Assembly (NCBI RefSeq): GCF_029626145.1
Contig: NZ_JARUBJ010000002.1
Coordinates: 6,954,501-7,018,500 of the forward strand
DNA length: 64,000 nucleotides
Origin: Micromonospora sp. WMMD961
Lineage (GTDB): Bacteria; Actinomycetota; Actinomycetes; Mycobacteriales; Micromonosporaceae
Direction: 5' to 3'
Shown: positions 34,972 to 43,038 of the stretch, piece by piece
Position numbering within the stretch: the first letter of the stretch is position 1
Layout: the number at the start of each line of letters is the position of its first letter
Position numbers and translations under genes: made by a program
The notes under the pieces: model-generated
Seen by the model: only the letters and a program-made list of their open reading frames with translations
The model's database searches: none
What the model was told of the DNA's origin: nothing

Positions 34972-37008
34972 ATGATCGAACGATTGCTCGTTGCCAACCG
35001 GGGCGAGATCGCGCGTCGGGTCTTCGCGACCTGCCGGGCGCTGGGCGTGGAGACGGTAGCCGTGCACTCGGACGCGGACGCGACGGCGCCGTTCGTCGCC
35101 GAGGCCGACCGGGCGGTCCGGCTGCCCGGGAACACTCCGGCCGCGACGTACCTGCGGGTCGACCTGATCCTGGACGCGGCCCGGCGCAGCGGCGCGGACG
35201 CGGTCCATCCGGGTTACGGGTTCCTCGCCGAGAACGCCGAGTTCGCGGCGGCGGTGACCGACGCCGGGCTGACCTGGGTCGGCCCACCCGCCAAGGTGAT
35301 CGCCGCGATGGGCGACAAGCTGGCGGCGAAGGCGCTGCTCGCCGAGGCCGGTGTGCCGATGCTGCCGAGCTGGACCGACACCGACGCGGTCGCCGACTTC
35401 CCGGTGCTGGTGAAGGCGTCCGCCGGCGGCGGCGGCCGGGGCATGCGGATCGTCCGCAACGCCGGGGAACTGGCCGAGGCCGTGGCGTCCGCGCGCCGCG
35501 AGGCGGCTGCGGCGTTCGGCGACGGCACTGTCTTCATCGAGCGGTACGTCGAACGCGGCCGGCACGTCGAGGTGCAGATCTTCGGCGACACCCACGGTAC
35601 GGTCGCGGCTCTCGGTGTCCGGGAGTGCTCGATCCAGCGCCGGCACCAGAAGATCATCGAGGAGGCGCCCGGGGTCGTCGGCGCGGAGCTGCGGGAGCGC
35701 CTGCACGAGGCGGCGGTGGCGGCCGGGCGCGCGGTGGACTACGTGAGCGCCGGGACTGTGGAGTTCCTGCTGGCACCGACCGGGGAGTTCTTCTTCCTGG
35801 AGATGAACACCCGGCTCCAGGTGGAGCACCCCGTCACCGAGCTGACCACCCCGGTCGGGCTGGACCTCGTCCGGCTGCAACTGCTGGTGGCCGAGGGCGA
35901 CCCCCTGCCCGAGCACGGCCACTACCCTGCCGCGCGTGGCTGCGCGATCGAGGTGCGGCTGTGCGCCGAGGATCCGGCACAGGGCTGGCGGCCCGCCACG
36001 GGCACCCTGCACCGCTTCGACGTGCCGGGGGTGGACCGCGAGTTCGGCTGGCTCCAGCGGTCCGGCCTGCGGCTGGACTCCGGCGTGGTGGCGGGCTCGG
36101 ACGTGGGCGTGCACTACGACTCCCTGCTCGCCAAGGTGATCGCCGTGGCGCCGACCCGGTCCGAGGCGGTCCGTGCACTCGCGGGCGCGCTGGCCCGGGC
36201 CGAGGTGCACGGGGTGGCGACCAACCGCGATCTGCTGGTCCGGGTGCTCCGCAGTCCGGAGTTCGCGGCGGCCGAGATCGACACCGGTTTCCTGGACCGG
36301 CACCCCGAGGTCTTCGCGCCGCTGCTCGCCGCCGATCAGCTTCCGGTCACCGCCCTCGCCGCCGCGCTGGCGGCTGCCGCGCACCGGCGGGCGACCGCAC
36401 CTGTGCTCTCCGGGCTCCCCTCCGGCTGGCGCAACGTGCCGGCCGTCCCGCAGGTCACCCGCTTCGCCGGCCCGGACGGTGAGATCGAGGTCCGCTACCG
36501 GCTGGACCGCACCGGTGGGCTCGCCGAGTGGTCCGCCAGGCACGACAGCGACGCGCCCGACGCCAGCGGCCAACCCGGTGCCACCGACGACAGTGCCGAG
36601 CGGCCCTCCGTCGAGCTGGTCGAGGCGACCCCGGATCGGGTGGTGCTCGACGTCGACGGGCTTCGACGCGCGTACCGCGTACACCGGGTGGGGTCGGCGG
36701 TCTTCGTGGACGGCCCGGACGGGGCGACGAGCCTGACCGAGCTGCCGCGCCTCCCGTTGCCCACCGCGGAGGTCGCCGCCGGGTCGCTGCTCGCGCCGCT
36801 GCCCGGCGCGGTGACCCGGGTGCATGTCCAGGTCGGCCAGCGGGTCACGGCCGGCGAACCACTGCTCACGCTGGAAGCGATGAAGCTGGAACATCCCGTG
36901 CTCGCCCCGACCGACGGTGTGGTCGCCGAGTTGCCGGTGCCGGCCGGCGGTCAGGTCCGGACGGGCGCGGTGCTGGCTGTGGTCACTACCGAGGAGGACC
37001 CCCGATGA
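34972..37008 (+). CDS. Acyl-CoA carboxylase, biotin carboxylase/biotin carrier (alpha) subunit
   Basis: 678 residues. The biotin carboxylase domain (1-450) begins IERLLVANRGEIARRVF and contains the ATP-grasp loop KASAGGGGRGMRIV and the EMNTRLQVEHPVTE signature. A middle linker of about 130 residues contains a low-complexity patch. The C-terminal biotinyl domain has EAMKLEH with the acceptor Lys638. With the adjacent beta subunit it forms a holoenzyme of the methylcrotonyl-CoA or geranyl-CoA type; which acyl-CoA is used cannot be decided by eye. ATG at 34972; the longer frame from 34621 is a shadow of the beta subunit. Confidence 0.94.
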   Translation: MIERLLVANRGEIARRVFATCRALGVETVAVHSDADATAPFVAEADRAVRLPGNTPAATYLRVDLILDAARRSGADAVHPGYGFLAENAEFAAAVTDAGLTWVGPPAKVIAAMGDKLAAKALLAEAGVPMLPSWTDTDAVADFPVLVKASAGGGGRGMRIVRNAGELAEAVASARREAAAAFGDGTVFIERYVERGRHVEVQIFGDTHGTVAALGVRECSIQRRHQKIIEEAPGVVGAELRERLHEAAVAAGRAVDYVSAGTVEFLLAPTGEFFFLEMNTRLQVEHPVTELTTPVGLDLVRLQLLVAEGDPLPEHGHYPAARGCAIEVRLCAEDPAQGWRPATGTLHRFDVPGVDREFGWLQRSGLRLDSGVVAGSDVGVHYDSLLAKVIAVAPTRSEAVRALAGALARAEVHGVATNRDLLVRVLRSPEFAAAEIDTGFLDRHPEVFAPLLAADQLPVTALAAALAAAAHRRATAPVLSGLPSGWRNVPAVPQVTRFAGPDGEIEVRYRLDRTGGLAEWSARHDSDAPDASGQPGATDDSAERPSVELVEATPDRVVLDVDGLRRAYRVHRVGSAVFVDGPDGATSLTELPRLPLPTAEVAAGSLLAPLPGAVTRVHVQVGQRVTAGEPLLTLEAMKLEHPVLAPTDGVVAELPVPAGGQVRTGAVLAVVTTEEDPR

Positions 37009-38168
37009 CCTTCGACCTCACCCCCGAGCAGGATCAGCTGCGCGACGCCGTGCGGGCGTTGGGCCGCCGGTACGGTCACTCCTACTTCGTCGAGAAGGCG
37101 AAGGCCGGGGAACACACCACCGAACTGTGGGCCGAGGCCGGCCGGCTCGGCTACCTGGGGGTCAACATCCCCACCGAGTACGGCGGCGGGGGTGGTGGCA
37201 TCACCGAGCTGGCGATCGTCTGCGAGGAGTTGGCGGCGGCCGGCTGCCCGTTGCTGTTGCTGGTGGTCTCCCCGGCGATCGCGGCGACCGTGCTGAACCG
37301 GCACGGCACCGAGGAACAGCGCAAACGGCACCTGCCCGGCCTCGCCGACGGCTCCCAGAAGATCGTCTTCGCGATCACCGAGCCGGAGGCGGGTTCCAAC
37401 TTCCACCGACTCTCCACGGTGGCCCGTCGGGACGGTGACGGTTGGCTACTCAACGGCCGCAAGTGCTACATCTCGGGTGTCGACGAGGCCGGGCACGTGC
37501 TGGTGGTGGCCCGCACCGGGGACGCCGGGACCGGCAAGCTGAAGCCCGCGCTGTTCCTGGTGCCTACCGACGCGGCCGGGCTGACCCGGTCCAAGCTGGA
37601 CATGGAGATCGTGTCCCCGGAGAACCAGTTCCTGCTCTACCTGGACGACGTGCGGGTGCCCGCGGACGCGCTGCTCGGTGAGTCGCTGGATGCCGGGCTG
37701 CCGGCGCTCTTCGCCGGGCTCAACCCGGAGCGGATCACCGTGGCGGCGATGGGTGCCGGCACCGGCCGGTACGCCATCGAACGGGCCAGCGAGTACACCG
37801 CCACCCGGAAGGTCTGGGGTGGTCGTAGCATCGGCTCCCACCAGGGCGTGTCGCACCCGCTGGCACACGCGGCGGTGCAGGTGGAGCTGGCCCGCCTCAT
37901 GATCCAGAAGGCGGCCACCCTCTACGACGCGGGCCGCGACCTGGAAGCCGGGGTGTCCGGCAACATGGCCAAGTACGCGGCCGGGGAGGCCGCCGCGCTC
38001 GCGGTGGACACGGCCGTCCAGGTGCTCGGCGGGGCCGGCATGACCACCGAGTACGGGGTGGCGACCCTGCTCGGCGCGGTGCGGGCCGGCCGGATCGCCC
38101 CGGTCAGCCGGGAGATGATCCTCAACTTCGTGGCCCAACACGTCCTCGGTCAGGACAAGTCGTACTGA
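37005..38168 (+). CDS. Acyl-CoA dehydrogenase (second)
   Basis: 387 residues from the ATG at 37005, whose ATGA overlaps the carboxylase stop. Signatures are FAITEPEAGSNFHRLST, RRDGDGWLLNGRKCYISG and, near the C-terminus, AVQVLGGAGMTTEYGVATLL. It is more divergent from the 32.1-kb dehydrogenase than a recent duplicate would be, so the two probably act on different chain lengths or branches. Last gene of the operon; it converges with the membrane protein gene at 38190. Confidence 0.92.
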   Translation: MTFDLTPEQDQLRDAVRALGRRYGHSYFVEKAKAGEHTTELWAEAGRLGYLGVNIPTEYGGGGGGITELAIVCEELAAAGCPLLLLVVSPAIAATVLNRHGTEEQRKRHLPGLADGSQKIVFAITEPEAGSNFHRLSTVARRDGDGWLLNGRKCYISGVDEAGHVLVVARTGDAGTGKLKPALFLVPTDAAGLTRSKLDMEIVSPENQFLLYLDDVRVPADALLGESLDAGLPALFAGLNPERITVAAMGAGTGRYAIERASEYTATRKVWGGRSIGSHQGVSHPLAHAAVQVELARLMIQKAATLYDAGRDLEAGVSGNMAKYAAGEAAALAVDTAVQVLGGAGMTTEYGVATLLGAVRAGRIAPVSREMILNFVAQHVLGQDKSY

Positions 38169-38189
38169 GCCGGCGCGCCGGGCGAGTGG

Positions 38190-39374
38190 TCAGCCGGCGG
38201 TACGGCAGGTGGCGTCGATGCGGTGGACCGGGCGCACCCGTCGGCCCATGCCCTCCAACAGGGAGTCCTCGACGTGGAAGTCGTGGATGCGCAACTGGTG
38301 CCGGGGCAACTCCTCCTCGCTCGGGCAGAGCACCTGCGCGCGGACCAGGTCGACCGGGACGTACCGGACCCCGCCCTGCTCCTGCAGGATCACCATGTTG
38401 ACGTCGTCCGTGGTGACCACGTGCCCGCGTACGTCCTCGGTCGGTCCGCTCTCCGGGCCCACGGTGGTGACGGTCAGCGGCAACACCGGCGTGCTGATCA
38501 CCGGCACCGCGGCCCAGACCAACGTGGCCAGCACCGCCACCTCGGTCGCCGACGCCAGGGGGCGGATCACCAGGCCCGGCAGGGGCCCGGCGATGAACAG
38601 GGCGAGCAGTGGAGGCACCACGATGAGCGCCAGCACCAGCCCCTCGCCGCCCTGCTTAACCGCCTCACGCAGCGTGGGCAGCATCAGCCAGCCGTACCCG
38701 GCGAGTAGCGCGACGATGATCAGCAGCCGTGGCAGCACCCGCTCGTGCAGTCGGGCGGGGCGGAGTTGGAACGCGGCCACGAAGGCCGGCAACAGCAGCG
38801 GAAGATAGAGCAGTGGCCAGGTGATCAGGGCGAGCAGGAAGCTGGCCAACACCACCCAGGCCGGGGTGATGTCGGCCCAGCGGGCGAAGAGCGGACGGCG
38901 ACGGCTGCCTGGCGGTAGCTGGTCGGCGCTGACGGCCAACACCGCGCCGAGCGCGAACACGGCGACCATTCCGGTCGAGAGCAGTCGGGCCGCCGTGGTC
39001 AGGAAGCCGGCGAGCAGGTTGACCGGCCCGACGTTCGCGACCAGCAACAGCGTGGTCTGGAGTTCCCCGCCGGCCTCCACACCGAGGCGGAGCACCGAGA
39101 AGATCGCCGGTACGCCCACCACCGCGGTCCAGAACGACTGGCTGGCTCGGGCGCGGCGCTCGGCCGGGTCCCATCGAACCCGTCCCGGCTCGACGTCGGC
39201 GACGACCTGCTCGACGGGTGCGGCGACCGGCACGCCGGCCGGCCAACCGACGGCGTCCACCCCACCGGCCGCAGGCTGCGTACCGTCGGTGGTCGGCGCG
39301 GTGGCGTCGTCGCCCGGCACGGATCTGCGGGGCGGCGGGACCGAGCCGTCGGCGGCGGTGGTCGCCGCGCTCAC
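38190..39374 (-). CDS. Polytopic membrane protein coupled to a solute-binding lipoprotein
   Basis: 394 residues from a GTG at 39374 whose GTGA overlaps the stop of the lipoprotein gene, so the two are translationally coupled. About nine hydrophobic segments lie between residues 80 and 300. An Ala/Pro-rich N-terminal cytoplasmic stretch precedes them, and a soluble C-terminal domain of about 85 residues (GHVVTTDDVNMVILQEQGG onward) follows. It is not an ABC permease by eye: no EAA loop is visible. Its tie to the GlnH-like protein recalls the GlnX/GlnH pair of mycobacteria, though the topology differs. Function unknown. Confidence 0.75.
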   Translation of the reverse strand: MSAATTAADGSVPPPRRSVPGDDATAPTTDGTQPAAGGVDAVGWPAGVPVAAPVEQVVADVEPGRVRWDPAERRARASQSFWTAVVGVPAIFSVLRLGVEAGGELQTTLLLVANVGPVNLLAGFLTTAARLLSTGMVAVFALGAVLAVSADQLPPGSRRRPLFARWADITPAWVVLASFLLALITWPLLYLPLLLPAFVAAFQLRPARLHERVLPRLLIIVALLAGYGWLMLPTLREAVKQGGEGLVLALIVVPPLLALFIAGPLPGLVIRPLASATEVAVLATLVWAAVPVISTPVLPLTVTTVGPESGPTEDVRGHVVTTDDVNMVILQEQGGVRYVPVDLVRAQVLCPSEEELPRHQLRIHDFHVEDSLLEGMGRRVRPVHRIDATCRTAG

Positions 39375-40312
39375 TTCGCGGGCGCCTTGTCGTCGAAGTC
39401 GACAAGCTTCGGCACCTCCAGCGGTTGCGGCTGACGCTTCTCGGCCGCCAGCCACGGACCGAGGGTGCGGTTGTACGCGGTCTGCCACGGGCTTGCCTGT
39501 TCGTCGCGCCCCTGCTGGTAGCTCTTGTGCAGGAAGAACGCGACGAGGTCGCGCAGCGCCGGGTCGCCGATCGGCACGCCGATGCCCAACAACTCGCTGG
39601 TGCCGAAGGGCAGGTCGACGATCTCGAACTCCTTCGGATGGCGGGCCAGGAAGCCGGCGAGGATCGTCTCGTCGGAGCTGACCGCGTCGTAGCGGCCGGC
39701 ACGGATGCCGTTGACGCAGTCGCCGACGGTCTTCACGACCAGCGCCTTGACCTGGTGACTTCCCAGCTCGGCCTCGGAGGTGGAGCCGCCGCTGGTGCAG
39801 ATCTTGTAGTCCGGGTTACGGAGGTCTTCGATGGTGCTGATCTTGCCCTTCAGTCGGGCCGGCACCATGACCTCCTGGGTCGTGACGAAGTACGGCCCGG
39901 CGAAGCTCACCACCTTCTTGCGCTCCTCGGTGATGGAGAAGCTGGACACCACGAGGTCCACAGTGCCGCCCTGCAAGGCGGGGATCCGCTCCTCGGTGGC
40001 CACCGGCAGGAACTCCAGCCGCTGGTCCCCCTCGTAGCCGAGGGAGGCGGCGATGTACTTGGCGATCTCGACGTCGAAGCCGGCGTGCTGGCCGTTGCGC
40101 AACTCGCCCATCAACGGCTCGTTCGTGGCGACACCGATGCGCAGCTTCGACTGGCCGTAGATGTGCGTCTCGCGCATCTTCTCCTGCACCGAGGGCAGTT
40201 CGGGCTCCTGCCGACTGTCGCAACCTGCGGCGGCGGCCAGGGCGAGGGTGAGGGCTACGGCCAGCGTCGACGCGACCGAGCGGAGGCGGGACTGCGATCT
40301 GCCTGAGTTCAT
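39371..40312 (-). CDS. Extracellular solute-binding lipoprotein, amino-acid (GlnH/GltI) type
   Basis: 313 residues with signal peptide and lipobox AAAGC (Cys31). The family 3 binding fold shows KLRIGVATNEPLMGELRNG, GFDVEIAKYIAASLGY, LVVSSFSITEERKKVVSFAGPYF (segment) and the hinge region around AVSSDETILAG. It is expected to bind a polar amino acid outside the membrane. No ABC permease or ATPase genes are adjacent, and the next gene is an unrelated membrane protein, so signalling rather than import is possible. ATG at 40312; the longer frame to 40624 is spurious. Confidence 0.88.
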   Translation of the reverse strand: MNSGRSQSRLRSVASTLAVALTLALAAAAGCDSRQEPELPSVQEKMRETHIYGQSKLRIGVATNEPLMGELRNGQHAGFDVEIAKYIAASLGYEGDQRLEFLPVATEERIPALQGGTVDLVVSSFSITEERKKVVSFAGPYFVTTQEVMVPARLKGKISTIEDLRNPDYKICTSGGSTSEAELGSHQVKALVVKTVGDCVNGIRAGRYDAVSSDETILAGFLARHPKEFEIVDLPFGTSELLGIGVPIGDPALRDLVAFFLHKSYQQGRDEQASPWQTAYNRTLGPWLAAEKRQPQPLEVPKLVDFDDKAPAK

Positions 40313-40444
40313 GGGCGACCTCGCTGCCGGAAGAGCCTGCGGGACACCGAGAGTAGCGGCCCTTGTCCACTGCGTGTGGACGCCGGCGGTCATGTCGGGT
40401 CGGCCGCCGATCGATGTCGATCGGCGCGGCGGTCGGCTCTGCGG

Positions 40445-40472
40445 TTGACAGCCGGCCTCGTCACGACATGCT
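40445..40472 (+). promoter_or_regulatory. Promoter TTGACA-N16-CATGCT, leaderless
   Basis: Consensus -35 TTGACA at 40445-40450, -10 CATGCT at 40467-40472, then six bases and the GTG at 40479. Confidence 0.6.
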
Positions 40473-40478
40473 GGACGG

Positions 40479-40823
40479 GTGAGCCGATTGCCCAGACCCG
40501 ATGCGCGGACGGTGGCGGTGCTCGCGGCGCTGGGAGCCCTCGCGCCGCTGGTCATGCTGGTCGTCTGGCGCCGACAGGATCTTCTCGGCGTAGCCCTGGC
40601 ACTACTCTGCGTCCTGCTGACCATGGTGGCCGGAGTGGCCGTCTCCGCCGTACGGCAGGGCGACGCCCCGGAGCCCGCAGACCGTCCGGCGACCGTCGGG
40701 CCGCCCGAGTTGATGCCCTACGGGATCGACGCGGACACCCTCGACGCCCTCGACAGCCGGGATGCGTTGCGTGCGGTGCGTGACCGGCGACGCGGGACGA
40801 ACGGGCTCAGCGGCGGCCGGTGA
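40479..40823 (+). CDS. Small two-helix membrane protein
   Basis: 114 residues with two hydrophobic helices (about 12-29 and 34-53) and a charged C-terminal tail with Asp/Leu-rich repeats (GIDADTLDALDSRDALRAV). The GTG start is supported by the leaderless promoter just upstream. The 3' end overlaps the 3' end of the kinase gene by 17 bases (convergent). No family recognised; its location between the binding protein and the kinase suggests, but does not show, a link. Confidence 0.6.
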   Translation: MSRLPRPDARTVAVLAALGALAPLVMLVVWRRQDLLGVALALLCVLLTMVAGVAVSAVRQGDAPEPADRPATVGPPELMPYGIDADTLDALDSRDALRAVRDRRRGTNGLSGGR

Positions 40824-42306
40824 GGGTGGGCGCGGCGAGCGCGTCCACGCCCCGCCCGGCCAGACACCGGTACGCCCGGTCGATGCTGCCGTCGACCGGC
40901 GGTAGCACCTCCAGGTGCCAGCCGCTCGGCTCGGCGATCCCGGTGGTCAACCGGAACGTCGTGGCGCTGCACACCTGTCGCACCTGTGCGGCGGCGATCA
41001 CATCGTCGTAGTCCGCACCGACCAGCGCCACCGGCAGGATGCCCTCGGCGTACGTCTCCCAGGTGTGCCGGCCGGCGCAGGGCAGCCGGGCTGCCTCCGC
41101 GCGGCTGCCGCGGATCCGCACCGGGCCGAAGCACTCCAACTCGGGCAGGCAGCGGGCACCCTCGGGCAGGGCGGTCGGCGCGCCGGTGCCGGTCGCGCAG
41201 CCGGGCAGCGGGCCGGTCGCCGGTGCGGCGACCTGGGTGACCGACGGGTTCGGGGTGGGCGCCGGCGTCCGGTCGGCGACCCAGGCTCCGGCGGTGGCGG
41301 AGGCGGCGAGCGCGAGCACGCCCGCGCCGCCGAGAAACCAGCGCCGCCAGCGCCGGCCACCGGGGACCGCCTGCTGGGTGTCCTCGATGGCCGGACGGGG
41401 CATCGGCCGACTGACCGGGTAGGAGCCGGAGAGGGCCGCGCCCCCGCTGACCGGGGCACCGCTGATCGGCGCCGACGGCAGCCCGAGGGGCAGGTTGGCG
41501 AGGAGGTCGCGCAAGTCCAGGGCGGAGGGACGCTCGGCGGGGTCGTTGGCCATGCCGAGGCGCAGGACCTCGATCAGCTCGTCCGGCACGCCGGGCAGGG
41601 AGGGGAGCGGCTGGTTGAACATCTCCAGCACGGTCACCAGGCTGGGATTGCGCTCCGACTGCCAGCGGGGCGGAAGGCCGTGCATCACCGCGTAGAGGGT
41701 GGCGCAGAGCGCGTACACGTCGACGGCCGGTGACGGCGGGCTGTGGCTGAACATCTCCGGTGGCGCGTACGCCGGGGTGAGCACCTCCAGCGTCACCGAG
41801 GCGTCGCGGTGCTCGGCGAGCACGGCCAGGCCGAAGTCCGCGAGCACCGCCGAGTTGAAGTGCGAGTAGAGGATGTTGGCCGGCTTGACGTCGCGGTGCA
41901 GCACCCCGGCCGCGTGCGAGTGCGCCAGCGCGTCGGCGATCTTTATGCCGAGGTCACGGGTCTCCACCGGTCCCAGTGGCGAGGTACGCATCCGTTCGGC
42001 GTACGAGCCGTCGCAGAGTTCCATGATCAGGTAGGGATGCTGGTCGACAGTCACCCCGACGTCGAAGAGGTCCACCACGTGCGGGTGCGACGACATCCGG
42101 CCGGCCGCCCGCGCCTCGCGCAGGAAGCGCGCCTGATCCCGCTCGCTGTCCAGCGTCCGGTTCTCCACCTTGACGGCGACCTCACGGCCCACCGAGATCT
42201 GGGTGGCCTGGTAGACGGTCGCGTATCCGCCCCGGGCAAAAACCCGCAAATCAGTCAGGCCGGGCACGATCGGAACCGGCAAGCCGCCGCTCGGGGTGTC
42301 CGTCAC
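40807..42306 (-). CDS. Transmembrane Ser/Thr protein kinase
   Basis: 499 residues. The kinase domain (about 15-272) has the Gly-rich loop GGYATV (26-31), Lys46 in VAVKVE, the catalytic HRDVKPAN (Asp139) and DFG (157-159). A Pro/Ser-rich juxtamembrane region leads to a single membrane helix (about 323-343). The extracytoplasmic domain of about 155 residues contains several cysteines and an ETYAEGILP motif, resembling the septum-formation domain family. It is not PknG: there is no rubredoxin or TPR region. The ligand of the outer domain is unknown. Confidence 0.92.
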   Translation of the reverse strand: MTDTPSGGLPVPIVPGLTDLRVFARGGYATVYQATQISVGREVAVKVENRTLDSERDQARFLREARAAGRMSSHPHVVDLFDVGVTVDQHPYLIMELCDGSYAERMRTSPLGPVETRDLGIKIADALAHSHAAGVLHRDVKPANILYSHFNSAVLADFGLAVLAEHRDASVTLEVLTPAYAPPEMFSHSPPSPAVDVYALCATLYAVMHGLPPRWQSERNPSLVTVLEMFNQPLPSLPGVPDELIEVLRLGMANDPAERPSALDLRDLLANLPLGLPSAPISGAPVSGGAALSGSYPVSRPMPRPAIEDTQQAVPGGRRWRRWFLGGAGVLALAASATAGAWVADRTPAPTPNPSVTQVAAPATGPLPGCATGTGAPTALPEGARCLPELECFGPVRIRGSRAEAARLPCAGRHTWETYAEGILPVALVGADYDDVIAAAQVRQVCSATTFRLTTGIAEPSGWHLEVLPPVDGSIDRAYRCLAGRGVDALAAPTLTGRR

Positions 42307-42336
42307 CGCTCGAAAATACCCAACCCGGCCGGTGGC

Positions 42337-42840
42337 TCAGCGCACCGCGTCCGCCGGAGCGGCTCCGGCTGGGCCGGTACCCTCCTCGGCGGCCACAGCC
42401 GCCCCGGCACCTCCGGACGTATCGACATCGCCGACCGACGCGCCCCGGCGCGCGTCCAGGCGCAGGCCCACGGCGGTGGCCACGGCCCCCAGCCCCTCCC
42501 AGGCCGCCACGCCGAAGAACCGGTCGGGAGCGATGTCGGCCAGCACCGCGATGGTGAAGACGGTGAACGTGACCAGCCGGAAGACAACGGTGAACCGGTA
42601 GAACGCCCGCCACTCGGTGACAGTGGCCAGCAGGTAGTAGACGCCCATGTTGAACGCCGCCATCGAGGACGCCAGCAGGAACGTGCCGGTGTGATCACCG
42701 ACAGCACGCGTCTCCGGCACCTCGAACCCGAGCATGCGCAACTGCGCCTCCGGCCAGAGCAGCCCGACCGTGCCCATCACCAGCGCCAACACGCCGAAGA
42801 CCGCGATGGTCCAGCCCGCGATGGAACGCGGCAGCTTCAT
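42337..42840 (-). CDS. Four-helix membrane protein of unknown function
   Basis: 167 residues with four hydrophobic segments (about 7-28, 50-70, 80-102 and 112-125) and a disordered Ala/Gly-rich tail. The start MKLPRSIAGWTIAVFGVLAL looks genuine. It lies 30 bases upstream of the kinase gene on the same strand, so cotranscription is likely. No catalytic residues are apparent. Confidence 0.7.
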   Translation of the reverse strand: MKLPRSIAGWTIAVFGVLALVMGTVGLLWPEAQLRMLGFEVPETRAVGDHTGTFLLASSMAAFNMGVYYLLATVTEWRAFYRFTVVFRLVTFTVFTIAVLADIAPDRFFGVAAWEGLGAVATAVGLRLDARRGASVGDVDTSGGAGAAVAAEEGTGPAGAAPADAVR

Positions 42841-42978
42841 GAAGAGCCTCCCCAGGCACGGCGACGGTCACCACTGTGGACCAGCACACGGTGGTGACAC
42901 GCTAGCCGCTCCCCCCGACCACCACATCCCCAAAACCGGCAGAAACCCTGCCCCCTCCCAGACTCGACCCCATCGGGT

Positions 42979-43032
42979 TGATCAAGAGGTTTCGGTCACC
43001 GGAGGCCGCTTCCTGACGCAACCTCTTGATCA
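42979..43032. repeat. Long inverted repeat TGATCAAGAGGTT / AACCTCTTGATCA
   Basis: Perfect 13-base arms (42979-42991 and 43020-43032) around a 28-base centre that is itself partly complementary (GGTCA/TGACG region). It begins 7 bases beyond the stop of the cyclase gene, so it may serve as its terminator, but no T-tract follows. The size and form also suit a dispersed hairpin element. Confidence 0.65.
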
Positions 43033-43038
43033 CCAGCG

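Noticed and set aside
33278..35287. 669-codon minus-strand frame opposite the carboxylase genes
   Set aside because: Shadow of the carboxylase genes; the composition is Arg/Gly/His-rich and no motif is present.
40807..42306. Kinase as a PknG orthologue
   Set aside because: Its neighbours recall the GlnH/GlnX/PknG set, but this kinase has a membrane helix and outer domain and lacks the rubredoxin and TPR regions of PknG.
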